Assembly (NCBI GenBank): GCA_000972765.1
Contig: CP011265.1
Location: 2,155,501 to 2,219,500 of the forward strand
Origin: Verrucomicrobia bacterium IMCC26134
GTDB taxonomy: Bacteria > Verrucomicrobiota > Verrucomicrobiia > Opitutales > Opitutaceae
Reading direction: 5' to 3'
DNA: 64,000 bases
The notes below the pieces were generated by a model. It was not told where the DNA came from. It was given only the letters and a program-made list of their open reading frames with translations, and ran no database searches. This document shows positions 26,508 through 34,098 of this stretch, in pieces (position 1 is the stretch's first letter; every line of letters begins with the position of its first letter). A program made the position numbers and the translations under genes.

Positions 26508-26805
26508 CGGATTCGAGGACGGCCGTCAGGTGCCATTGTTGGAGGGTGAAGGCATAAAACTCCGCCTTCTCGCGCAGACCGGACCAGACGACGGAGCGCC
26601 CCTGCTCATGAACCTCGAGCATGTGGCGCCGCGCGATGGTCTCGTCGAACCCGAACACCTTGCGAAACACCAGCACGACGTAGCTCATGGAGTTCACCGG
26701 GTCGTTGAGCACGACGACTTTCCACGGGCCACTGACGGCAAGCGCAGTCTCGGACTCGGCGACTTCTTCCGGCGCGACTCCGGTGCGGGCGAACTCGAAT
26801 CTCAT
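26494..26805 (-). CDS. clpS: ATP-dependent Clp protease adaptor ClpS
   Basis: From the ATG at 26805 the protein has 103 residues. ClpS signatures are present: WKVVVLNDPVNSMSYVVLV (NDxxxxxxYV core), RHMLEVHEQGRSVVW (HxxG) and LREKAEFYAFTLQ. ClpS brings N-degron substrates to ClpA and binds the bulky first residue in a pocket formed around these motifs. The first codon overlaps the proS stop codon by the 4 bases ATGA and its end overlaps the next gene by 14 bases, so proS-clpS-DUF2017-like form one tightly coupled unit. Confidence 0.9.
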   Translation of the reverse strand: MRFEFARTGVAPEEVAESETALAVSGPWKVVVLNDPVNSMSYVVLVFRKVFGFDETIARRHMLEVHEQGRSVVWSGLREKAEFYAFTLQQWHLTAVLESDETH

Positions 26806-28598
26806 GAAGCAGACAAGGACTTGGCGGTGTTCTCCCTCACACGGGAGACGAGCGTCGCGGCAGCGTCGGCGACGGGGACTTTGAGAACGTCCTTCGAGTT
26901 GCGCGCCTTGAGCTCGATGATGCCGTCCTTGAGGCCCTTGCCGCCGATCGTGACGCGCAGGGGAATGCCGATGAGGTCGGCATCCTTGAACTTGATGCCG
27001 GGGCGCTCCTCGCGGTCGTCGATGAGCACGTCCGCACCGGCCGCCTCGGCGGCGGCGGCGAGTTCCTCGGCGAGCTGCACCGCCTCGGGCAACAGCGGAT
27101 CGAGCAGGGTGACGATAATCTGGAAAGGCGCGGTCGCCCAAGGCCACACGATGCCGTCGCCGTCGTGGCTCTGCTCGATGATGGCCTGCAGGGTGCGACT
27201 GATGCCGATGCCGTAGCAGCCCATGACCATCGGGTGATTCTGCTTCTGATCGTCGGTGTAAACGGCGCCGAACTTGTCGGCGTATTTGGTGCCGAGCTTG
27301 AAAATGTGGCCGACCTCGATGCCGCGCTTCGATTGCAAAGGCTGGCCGGAAACCGGACAGGGCTCGCCGGTGCGCACGCGGCGGAAGTCGCCGAACCGCG
27401 TGATCGCGAGGTCGCGGCTCACGTTGACGTTGCGCAGATGGAAGCCGTCCTCGTTCGCACCGGTCACGCCGTTGCCAATGAGGCGGATGGCGTGGTCGGC
27501 GAACACGCCGGCGAGGGCGTCGGGGTTCTTGATCGTGCCTTTGACCGAGCCAAGCGAGCCGGGTTTGGCCCCGAGCACGGGCTCGATCTCCTCGGCGGTG
27601 GCGGCGCGGAAGAGGGTGAAGCCGAGCGAGCCGAGCTTCGCCTCCTCGAGCTCGTCGTTGCCGCGCAGGATGACGAGGAAGGGCTTGCCGTCGCCGACAT
27701 AGACCAGGGTCTTGAACTGCGCGTCTCCGGGAACCGAATACGGAGCGGCCGCGAGCGCGGCGATGGTGACGGCGCCGGGGGTGGCGAACTTCTCGATCGC
27801 ACCGGCGGGAGCGGCGTCGGCGAGGTCTTTCGGCACGAGGGCGCTGGTGGCCTTCTCGCGGTTGGCGGCGTAGCCGGAATCGGAGTAGATGACGTCGTCG
27901 TCGCCGATCTCGGCGGGGACCATGAACTCATGGGAGAAACTGCCGCCCATGACACCGGTGTCGGCCTCGACTGCGATGGCCTGCACGCCGATGCGGCGGA
28001 AGAAGGCCTCGTAGGCGGTCTTCATCGCGAGGTAGCTCTTGATCGCGCCCTCGTCGTTGGCGTCGAAGGAGTAGGCGTCCATCATGACAAACTCGCGGGC
28101 GCGCATGAGTCCGTAGCGGGGGCGGATCTCGTTACGGAACTTGGTCGCGATCTGGTAAAAGTTTTTCGGCAGGTCGCGGTAGCTGGTGATCTCCTGCTTT
28201 ACGAGCGGGGTGATGACCTCCTCGTGGGTCGGCCCGAGCACGAACTCGGGCTCCCTGGAGCGGCCTTTGCCGGCGCCGGCGTGGTCGGTGCGAAACATGA
28301 TCTCGCGGGCGGCGGCCCAGCGCGGGCCCTGCTCCCAGAGGTCGGCCGGGTGGAGATGCGGCATCCAAAGCTCGATGGCGCCGCCGCGCTGGTGGGCGGG
28401 CTGGGCGCGCTCGAGCTCTTCGCGGCAGATGGCGGAGAGCTTTTGCATGACGCGCAGACCGAGCGGCATGAAGGTGTAGAGGCCGCCGCTCAATTTGCGC
28501 ACGAGGCCGGCGCGGACGAGGAGCTTGTGGGACGCGATTTCCGCGTCGGACGGGCTTTCTTTGAGAGTCGGGATGAAAAATTGGGACCAGCGCTTCAT
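26802..28598 (-). CDS. proS: Prolyl-tRNA synthetase (class II, bacterial type)
   Basis: This enzyme charges tRNA-Pro. From the ATG at 28598 it has 598 residues and starts MKRWSQFFIPTLKESPSD, the usual beginning. Class II motifs: KLSGGLYTFMPLGLRVM and ELWMPHLHPADLWEQ, the motif 2 region PEFVLGPTHEEVIT, and motif 3 GCYGIGISRTLQAIIEQ. A long insertion (about residues 230-400) is the INS editing domain that removes misacylated Ala. The C-terminal anticodon-binding domain begins near FQIIVTLLDPLLPEA and includes DVLIDDREERPGIKFKDAD. A far upstream start (28688) is not used by the family. Confidence 0.96.
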   Translation of the reverse strand: MKRWSQFFIPTLKESPSDAEIASHKLLVRAGLVRKLSGGLYTFMPLGLRVMQKLSAICREELERAQPAHQRGGAIELWMPHLHPADLWEQGPRWAAAREIMFRTDHAGAGKGRSREPEFVLGPTHEEVITPLVKQEITSYRDLPKNFYQIATKFRNEIRPRYGLMRAREFVMMDAYSFDANDEGAIKSYLAMKTAYEAFFRRIGVQAIAVEADTGVMGGSFSHEFMVPAEIGDDDVIYSDSGYAANREKATSALVPKDLADAAPAGAIEKFATPGAVTIAALAAAPYSVPGDAQFKTLVYVGDGKPFLVILRGNDELEEAKLGSLGFTLFRAATAEEIEPVLGAKPGSLGSVKGTIKNPDALAGVFADHAIRLIGNGVTGANEDGFHLRNVNVSRDLAITRFGDFRRVRTGEPCPVSGQPLQSKRGIEVGHIFKLGTKYADKFGAVYTDDQKQNHPMVMGCYGIGISRTLQAIIEQSHDGDGIVWPWATAPFQIIVTLLDPLLPEAVQLAEELAAAAEAAGADVLIDDREERPGIKFKDADLIGIPLRVTIGGKGLKDGIIELKARNSKDVLKVPVADAAATLVSRVRENTAKSLSAS

Positions 28599-28744
28599 TT
28601 TGTAGAGTGGGGCAACGAAGCACCCGTGCCGCGCCCCCGCAACCCGTATTTGCAACCGAGGCCAAAAGGGGGAGGGGGTGACCGCCACAAGTTCGATGCA
28701 TCCCCGCTTGCGCCGCCGCCGGAGGCCGCCCAGCCTCCGCCGCC

Positions 28745-29368
28745 ATGTCCGCCGCCAGCCGCAAACCTTGGCCTCTACGCTGGATCGTTGCCGCGATCCT
28801 GATCTTCATCGTGCCCTATACCTTCATCACGTTGAAGTATCGGAAAACCGGCCATGCGTTCGAGCCCTACGCCGACATGAAGGCCCAGGCGAACGTCAAC
28901 CGCCTGCTCGACGCCGGCTACCGTCGCCTGAGCCTGACCGCCGAGCGCCCCGCCGTCCCCTACTCCGCGTCCAAGCTCGCTGGCGGAGCTCCCGCCGAGG
29001 CAAGTCACACGGCGGGCGGCCTGCCCTCCCCGCTCGACACAACCTTGGTGGATGCCCCCCGCCTGCCTGCCGGTTATCAAAATCTGATCGCGCCCGCAGC
29101 GATCAACATGCTGCTGCCCTCGCAAATCCAGTTCGTCTGCAAACTCGACTCCGACAAGGAGCAGCTCGGCGGCGCCGAGATTTTTATCCGCGAAGGCGCG
29201 GTCGTGATCGTGCCGGTGTTTGAGACCATCAGCGGTGGCCTTCAAACGCGCACCAAGGAATCAGTCGTATTACTCACTTTGCCAGCCGGCCTGCTGACGT
29301 CCGGCACCCACACAGTCACCTTGGTCGGAGCCAAGGAATCTCTTTATTGGAAGCTCATCGTTCGATAG
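28745..29368 (+). CDS. Membrane-anchored protein of unknown function
   Basis: A 207-residue protein divergent from proS. One N-terminal hydrophobic helix (WIVAAILIFIVPYTFITL) follows a basic start, and about 180 residues lie outside the membrane. The outer part has a linker rich in Ala, Gly and Pro, then segments such as VDAPRLPAGYQNLIAPAAIN and GTHTVTLVGAKESLYWKLIV, which read like a beta-rich domain. I recognise no family. Single-pass signal-anchor proteins like this often act in the periplasm. Confidence 0.55.
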   Translation: MSAASRKPWPLRWIVAAILIFIVPYTFITLKYRKTGHAFEPYADMKAQANVNRLLDAGYRRLSLTAERPAVPYSASKLAGGAPAEASHTAGGLPSPLDTTLVDAPRLPAGYQNLIAPAAINMLLPSQIQFVCKLDSDKEQLGGAEIFIREGAVVIVPVFETISGGLQTRTKESVVLLTLPAGLLTSGTHTVTLVGAKESLYWKLIVR

Positions 29369-29414
29369 GATAATCGATATATCGCAGTAAAAATGCGTTA
29401 ATTAATTATTAATC

Positions 29415-29432
29415 ACTGGGTTACAACCCAGT
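29415..29432. repeat. Perfect palindrome ACTGGGTT/AACCCAGT
   Basis: Arms of 8 bases separated by AC at 29415-29432, in the 112-base gap before the gene at 29481. It could be an operator, or a stem of a terminator for the preceding gene; it is not followed by a T-run. Confidence 0.7.
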
Positions 29433-29480
29433 ATTTGATCTTTGGCGTTTGGGTCGTAACCTCATAAACAGGTCTACGTC

Positions 29481-29828
29481 ATGAATACCATGCGCATACT
29501 AAACGTTGACGGATACCAGCCCGTAACGACCCGTATTTTTAAGCCATGGGTTATGGGAACGGCAGGCGGATTATGCATCGGTTGCGCCTTGTTAACCCTC
29601 ACTAATCCAGAACGGAGCGGCGGCTATACGGACATGGCCACGAGAGCGGCGTTCTATGAAGCCTCACGCTTTACTCAGGATTACTCGCAGGACGCAGACC
29701 TTGAGACCCAAGGCGACCTTTCACTCCCGCTTGGAACCGAGTTCACCGCCGAGGAGATGAACGTATTGTCGGCGGAGACAGGCTCCATGATCGAAGACGA
29801 AGAGACCGAAACGACCGCTGTTGAATGA
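29481..29828 (+). CDS. Small membrane-anchored protein of unknown function
   Basis: A 115-residue protein. Near the N-terminus one hydrophobic segment (VMGTAGGLCIGCALLTL) could span or anchor in the membrane. The rest is hydrophilic and acidic, ending EEMNVLSAETGSMIEDEE. I recognise no family. An in-frame ATG at 29490 is an alternative start. It is convergent with the spermidine-synthase-like gene, 48 bases away. Confidence 0.5.
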   Translation: MNTMRILNVDGYQPVTTRIFKPWVMGTAGGLCIGCALLTLTNPERSGGYTDMATRAAFYEASRFTQDYSQDADLETQGDLSLPLGTEFTAEEMNVLSAETGSMIEDEETETTAVE

Positions 29829-29876
29829 GAAACCAGATTTGAAAGTGGACCCGAGGGGCGCCCCAGAGCGGAGGGA

Positions 29877-30557
29877 CTAGGCTGCCGGTTTGTCTCCAAC
29901 ATAAATCACATAGGCACTGCGCTTGGCGGTGGGAAACAGACGCGCCGGCACCGCCTCGGCGATAAAGCCAGCGGTGCGCAAACGAGCCTCAAACGAGCGA
30001 TCCGGCGCGGCCGACCAGATGGCGAGACGGCCTCCCGGGCGAAGTTTGCTCTTCATCACCGCCAGACCGTGGGGACCGTAGAGACGGACATTGCCGGCGC
30101 GAACCATCGGAGTCGGGCCGTTGTCCACATCGAGCAGGATGGCGTCGTAGGATTCCGCCCTCGCCCGGGCGAGGGTCTCCACCACGTCGCCAAGCCGGAC
30201 TTTGACGCGCGGATCGTGGAGGAGTTTGCCATTGAGGGTGGCCATGTGGTTGCGGTTCCAATCGACGACCTCGGGCATGAGTTCGCCCACTTCGACCACG
30301 GCCTTCGGTCCTGCCTTGGCGAGCACGGCCTTGAGGGTGTAGCCGAGCCCCATGCCGCCTATCAGCACCCGCACCGGACCGGGTTTGGCGAGTTGGGCGG
30401 AGGCCAGTTCGCCGAGTAAAATCTCGGAGGCGCTGGTGTCCGAGTGCATGAGATCCTGCCCGTCGAGCCGGATGCAGTAGCTGCCGTCGTGCTCGTGCAA
30501 CGTGAGGCGCGCGCCGTCGGGCGTGCGGGTTTCCGCCAGTTTAATGTGTGGTTTCAA
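29877..30557 (-). CDS. Spermidine synthase-like SAM-binding protein
   Basis: A 226-residue protein. RVLIGGMGLGYTLKAVLAK is the SAM/decarboxylated-SAM motif, VVEVGELMPEVVDWNR has the acidic adenosine contact, and YDAILLDVDNGPTPMVR is like the aminopropyltransferase active-site region. The full polyamine-binding residues of SpeE are not all evident, and the N-terminal beta domain is short, so it may be a related methyltransferase. It is one gene with mazG on the same strand, 11 bases apart. Confidence 0.68.
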   Translation of the reverse strand: MKPHIKLAETRTPDGARLTLHEHDGSYCIRLDGQDLMHSDTSASEILLGELASAQLAKPGPVRVLIGGMGLGYTLKAVLAKAGPKAVVEVGELMPEVVDWNRNHMATLNGKLLHDPRVKVRLGDVVETLARARAESYDAILLDVDNGPTPMVRAGNVRLYGPHGLAVMKSKLRPGGRLAIWSAAPDRSFEARLRTAGFIAEAVPARLFPTAKRSAYVIYVGDKPAA

Positions 30558-30568
30558 AGGATGAGAAA

Positions 30569-31264
30569 TTAAACGCCCGAGCGGGTTGCACTGCTGGCGG
30601 CCGCTTCGGCGACCTTGGCCTCGACCGCGCGCATCACCCCATCGGCATGGCGGCGAAGCGCACCCTCCGGGTCCAGTCCTTTGGCCCGCGCGGCGGCACT
30701 GAGTTCAAACAAATACCTGCCCAGCGTGGCATCGTCGAGACGCTGCCCGAGCGCAGCCACCTGGGCGGAGTCCACCGCGCCGTCAGCGGGGAGCTTTTTC
30801 TTCTCAATCTGCTTCCACACCGTCTCGGCATACATGAGCGCGGGCAGTCGCGGGGGCAGGTCCTTGAACAGGCCGCTCTGCGCAGGACCATTCTTTTTTT
30901 CCTGCGCCTTGATCTGCTCCCACTTCACGATCACGTCGTCGGCCGTGCCCAGTTTGACCTCGTCACCGAAGACATGCGGATGCCGGCGGATGAGCTTGTC
31001 GTTCACTTCGCGCGCCACCGCCTCGAGATCGAAATGCCCCTCTTCCTCGGCGATCTGGGCGTGGAAAACCACCTGGATTAACACGTCGCCCAACTCCTCG
31101 CGCATGTGGGGCTTGTCATCGCGGTCGATGGTGTCGAGCAGCTCGCTCACTTCGTCCACCAGGCAGCGGGTGAGAGACTGGTGGGTTTGCTCGATATCCC
31201 ACGGGCAGCCGCCGGGAGCCCGCAGACGGGCAATGGTTTGGCGAAGGTCTTGAAGCGCACTCAT
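30569..31264 (-). CDS. mazG: Nucleoside triphosphate pyrophosphohydrolase MazG
   Basis: MazG hydrolyses (d)NTPs to monophosphate and PPi and limits stress-related nucleotide pools. From the ATG at 31264 (MSALQDLRQTIARL) the protein has 231 residues. Motifs: RAPGGCPWDIEQTHQSL and LVDEVSELLDTID in the first MazG unit, then REELGDVLIQVVFHAQIAEE (EExxD metal site), HPHVFGDE, and a second, more degenerate unit (AKGLDPEGALRRHADGVM). Gene order next to a SAM-binding protein has no clear functional meaning. An ATG at 31282 would add six residues. Confidence 0.93.
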   Translation of the reverse strand: MSALQDLRQTIARLRAPGGCPWDIEQTHQSLTRCLVDEVSELLDTIDRDDKPHMREELGDVLIQVVFHAQIAEEEGHFDLEAVAREVNDKLIRRHPHVFGDEVKLGTADDVIVKWEQIKAQEKKNGPAQSGLFKDLPPRLPALMYAETVWKQIEKKKLPADGAVDSAQVAALGQRLDDATLGRYLFELSAAARAKGLDPEGALRRHADGVMRAVEAKVAEAAASSATRSGV

Positions 31265-31417
31265 GCCTAGGGTGAAACCCAAGAATCACGCGAAACACAC
31301 GCTCAAACGCCGCCCCTCCGTGCTTTACTGGCGCGCAATCCTTGAGGACGAGAAACCCGCCCCGCCCCACTCCGTTCTGGTTTTCGCCGTGCTCGTGTGT
31401 TTGTTGGTGCGGTTCAC

Positions 31418-32218
31418 ATGTCCGACAAGCTCACCGAAATCATGGCCTGGAAGCGCAAGGAGGTCGCCGCGCGCGCCCGCCCCGTCTCCCTTGAGGAACT
31501 CGCCGCGCTCGACCTCCGCCTGCCCCGCCCCGTCTCCTTCGCCCGCGCGCTTCGCCGGACCGACGACACCCTCGCCGTCATCGCCGAGATCAAGCGCCGC
31601 TCACCCTCCGCCGGCGACATCGTGGCCGGTGTCTCCGCCCCCGCCCAGGCCCTGCGTTATCAAACCGCCGGGGCCGACGCCCTCTCGGTGCTGACCGACG
31701 AGAAGTTTTTCGGCGGCACGCTCGACGACCTCCACGCCGTCACCACCGCCTTCGCCGCCAACCCGCCAGCCCGCCCCTGCATCCGCAAGGACTTCATGGT
31801 CCATCCGATCCAGATCCACGAGGCCCGCGAGGCCGGGGCGAGCGCCATCCTGCTCATCGTGCGTGCCCTCGATGACACCGAGCTAGGGACCCTTTTCGCC
31901 TGCGCCAGCGCCGCCGGGCTCGACTCCCTTTTCGAGATTCACAACCAAGCCGAACTCGACCGCGCCCTCGCGCTAGGCGCCCAGATCATAGGGGTCAACA
32001 ACCGCGACCTCGCCATTTTCAAGTGCGACCTCGGCCTCAGCGAACGCCTCATCCCCCGCTTCCCGAAGCACATCACCGCCATCAGCGAGAGCGGTATTTT
32101 CAGCGCCGCCGACGCCGCCCGCGTCCGCGCCTGCGGAGCCCACGCCATCCTCTGCGGCGAGGCCCTCATGAAGGCCCCCGATCCCGCCGCCCTGATCGCC
32201 TCTTTCCGCTCCGCCTGA
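31418..32218 (+). CDS. trpC: Indole-3-glycerol phosphate synthase
   Basis: TrpC closes the indole ring in tryptophan synthesis, turning CdRP into indole-3-glycerol phosphate. The 266-residue TIM barrel from the ATG at 31418 (MSDKLTEIMAWKRKEVAAR) shows IAEIKRRSPSAGDI (Lys and Ser of the active site), LSVLTDEKFFGGTLDDL, CIRKDFMVHPIQI, SAILLIVRAL, IIGVNNRDLAIFK, AISESGIFSAAD and AILCGEALM (phosphate binding). No other trp gene is adjacent, so the pathway is dispersed. An ATG at 31397 would add seven residues. Confidence 0.95.
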   Translation: MSDKLTEIMAWKRKEVAARARPVSLEELAALDLRLPRPVSFARALRRTDDTLAVIAEIKRRSPSAGDIVAGVSAPAQALRYQTAGADALSVLTDEKFFGGTLDDLHAVTTAFAANPPARPCIRKDFMVHPIQIHEAREAGASAILLIVRALDDTELGTLFACASAAGLDSLFEIHNQAELDRALALGAQIIGVNNRDLAIFKCDLGLSERLIPRFPKHITAISESGIFSAADAARVRACGAHAILCGEALMKAPDPAALIASFRSA

Positions 32219-32233
32219 CCTTTTGCCGTCTCC

Positions 32234-32605
32234 ATGAACCTCTTCGACCTCGTCCAAGCCCAACAGATTCACGCCGCCGAGGTTTCCGCCGAGCGCGCGG
32301 GAAACAAAGTCATCGGGGTCGAAGGCCGCCTCGGCGAACTCGAATCACGCTTCAATCGTCTCGCGCTCGTCACCCACTCCCTCTGGGATTTGCTCAAGGA
32401 TCGCCACGGCTACACCGGGGAGGAGCTTCGCGACTGGGTCACTCTCACCGACCTGAAGGACGGCAAACTCGACGGCCGCTTGCGGCAGACCACCGCCCCG
32501 CTCAATTGCCACAAGTGCAACCGCGTCATCTCCCGCGCCTTCGCCCGTTGCATGTATTGCGACGAGCCTGCGGCGGAAGGCGATATTTTCGACCGCGTTC
32601 ACTAA
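32234..32605 (+). CDS. Small zinc-ribbon protein of unknown function
   Basis: A 123-residue protein 15 bases after trpC. The first half looks helical (MNLFDLVQAQQIHAAEVS to LESRFNRLALVTHSLWDLL) and may form a coiled coil. The C-terminal half has CHKCNRVISRAFARCMYC, two CxxC pairs that would bind zinc. I do not recognise the family. Close spacing to trpC suggests cotranscription. Confidence 0.6.
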   Translation: MNLFDLVQAQQIHAAEVSAERAGNKVIGVEGRLGELESRFNRLALVTHSLWDLLKDRHGYTGEELRDWVTLTDLKDGKLDGRLRQTTAPLNCHKCNRVISRAFARCMYCDEPAAEGDIFDRVH

Positions 32606-32689
32606 AAAACCACCGCTCCACTTCTTCACCGGCCGACCCCGCAACATTGGGAATTGGTCATTCGTCATTTGTCCGTTAGCGAAGTCTCC

Positions 32690-33544
32690 ATGCCTCTCAC
32701 CATTTCCGAAACCCGCGACATCCTCGCCAAGATGGGCATCCACCCGAAGAAGGCGTTCGGGCAAAACTTCCTCATCGACGGCAACATCGTCCGCAAGTCC
32801 CTCGAACTCGCCCAGATCGCCCCGGGCGACCGTGTCGTCGAGGTCGGCCCCGGTCTGGGCACTCTGACGCGCACCTTGCTCGAAGCCGGCGCCGAGGTCT
32901 GGGCGGTCGAGCGCGATGCCATGCTCGCCCGCTACCTCGTCGAGGAAGTCGGCCCGCTCCACCCCGGCCGCCTGCATCTCCTCGAGGCCGACGCGATGGA
33001 TCACCCCATCGCCGACATCCCCGCCGATCAGCCCTTCAAGGTCGTCGCCAACCTCCCCTACGCCATCTCCACACCCTGGATGGACCGCCTGCTCGAAGGC
33101 CCCCTGCCTGAACGTCTCGTGCTCATGCTGCAGTTCGAGGCCGCGCAACGCTACATGGCCAAACCCGGCTCCAAGCTCTTCGGCTCCATCTCGATTTTCC
33201 TCCAGAGTGCCTTCGATATTGCCCCCGGCCACAAGGTCTCCGGCCACTGCTTCCACCCGCGCCCCGACGTCGATTCCTACCTCTTCAACATCGTCCGCAA
33301 ACCAAACCCGCTGTTCTTCCCGCGTCGCACCAAGCTGCTCATCCGGCATTGTTTTCAACAACGCCGCAAACAGATCGGCACCCTCTTGAAAGGCCACCTG
33401 CCCGACAACGGTCGCGCCTGGATCGACTCGCTCGTCGCGGCCGGGCTCTCCCCCACTGTGCGTCCGGAGGACATCCCGCTCGCCCTCTGGCAAACCGTCC
33501 CTCGTCTCGCTGAGCCGGGCGCCGCCGTCGAGCCCTCCGCCTGA
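32690..33544 (+). CDS. rsmA: 16S rRNA dimethyladenosine transferase RsmA (KsgA)
   Basis: RsmA dimethylates two adjacent adenosines (A1518, A1519 in E. coli numbering) near the 3' end of 16S rRNA. From the ATG at 32690 (MPLTISETRDILAKMG) it has 284 residues. It has KKAFGQNFLIDGNIV, then VVEVGPGLGTLTRTLLEAG (SAM motif I), VWAVERDAMLA, LLEADAMDHP and KVVANLPYAISTPW with the NLPY catalytic motif. The C-terminal helical domain includes ISIFLQSAFDIAPGHKVSG. A start at 32654 would add 12 residues and is less likely. Confidence 0.95.
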   Translation: MPLTISETRDILAKMGIHPKKAFGQNFLIDGNIVRKSLELAQIAPGDRVVEVGPGLGTLTRTLLEAGAEVWAVERDAMLARYLVEEVGPLHPGRLHLLEADAMDHPIADIPADQPFKVVANLPYAISTPWMDRLLEGPLPERLVLMLQFEAAQRYMAKPGSKLFGSISIFLQSAFDIAPGHKVSGHCFHPRPDVDSYLFNIVRKPNPLFFPRRTKLLIRHCFQQRRKQIGTLLKGHLPDNGRAWIDSLVAAGLSPTVRPEDIPLALWQTVPRLAEPGAAVEPSA

Positions 33545-33546
33545 CC

Positions 33547-33810
33547 ATGACCTTCGAGCAATTCTGCCTTTTCCTGCTGGTCGGCGCGGTCGCCGGCTGG
33601 CTCGCCGGGCTCATCCTCGGGCGCCGCGGCTTCGGTCTCGCCGGCAATCTCATCATCGGCGTCGCGGGCTCTTTCCTCGGCCGCTACGCCCTCGGTCTGG
33701 TCGGCTTCTACGCCACCACGACGCTCGCCCGACTCATCACCGCCATCCTCGGCGCCCTGCTTCTGCTCTGGCTGTTTTCCCTGCTCCCGCATCGCGGCAA
33801 ACGAAACTAA
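33547..33810 (+). CDS. GlsB/YeaQ/YmgE-family small membrane protein
   Basis: An 87-residue protein with three hydrophobic helices. The glycine-rich AGWLAGLILGRRGFGLAGNL, IIGVAGSFLGRYAL and ITAILGALLLLWLFSLL are the usual three parts of this transglycosylase-associated (stress-linked) family. No enzymatic activity is proven for the family. It lies 3 bases after rsmA. Confidence 0.85.
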   Translation: MTFEQFCLFLLVGAVAGWLAGLILGRRGFGLAGNLIIGVAGSFLGRYALGLVGFYATTTLARLITAILGALLLLWLFSLLPHRGKRN

Positions 33811-33836
33811 TCCCGCCCCCGCTCCGCCCCCACGCC

Positions 33837-34082
33837 ATGAATCTCGCCCCCGACGACGACACCTTCCTCCGCACCTTGATCAAAGGCTCACGCCAGCGCA
33901 CCGTGCACCTCAAGTGGACCGATCGCGACGGCACCGCCCGCGTCACGACGCTCCTCCCCGCCGAGGCCAGTCGCGTGAATACCCTCGCCCGCGCCCTCGG
34001 CCTCGCGCCCGAGGCCTTGTTGCGCGAGGCGGCGCACCTGCCTGCCGCCGGCAAGACACCGCCCCCGACCCAGCCGGAGTAA
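33837..34082 (+). CDS. Small protein of unknown function
   Basis: An 81-residue protein in line with the rsmA-GlsB-like genes, 26 bases after them. Segments VHLKWTDRDGTARVTTLLP and LARALGLAPEALLREAAHL suggest a beta-hairpin followed by a helix. No family recognised. Convergent with the GH4 gene, 16 bases away. Confidence 0.5.
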   Translation: MNLAPDDDTFLRTLIKGSRQRTVHLKWTDRDGTARVTTLLPAEASRVNTLARALGLAPEALLREAAHLPAAGKTPPPTQPE

Positions 34083-34098
34083 AACCCGCCGCACGCGC

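Noticed and set aside
27165-28802. A 545-residue open frame on the plus strand antisense to proS
   Set aside because: It has no recognisable domain, its composition (Gly/Ala/Val/Glu-rich) is what GC-rich codons of the opposite strand give, and proS is certain on the minus strand.
32345-33493. A 382-residue open frame antisense to rsmA
   Set aside because: Same reason: rsmA has NLPY and SAM motifs; the antisense frame has none.
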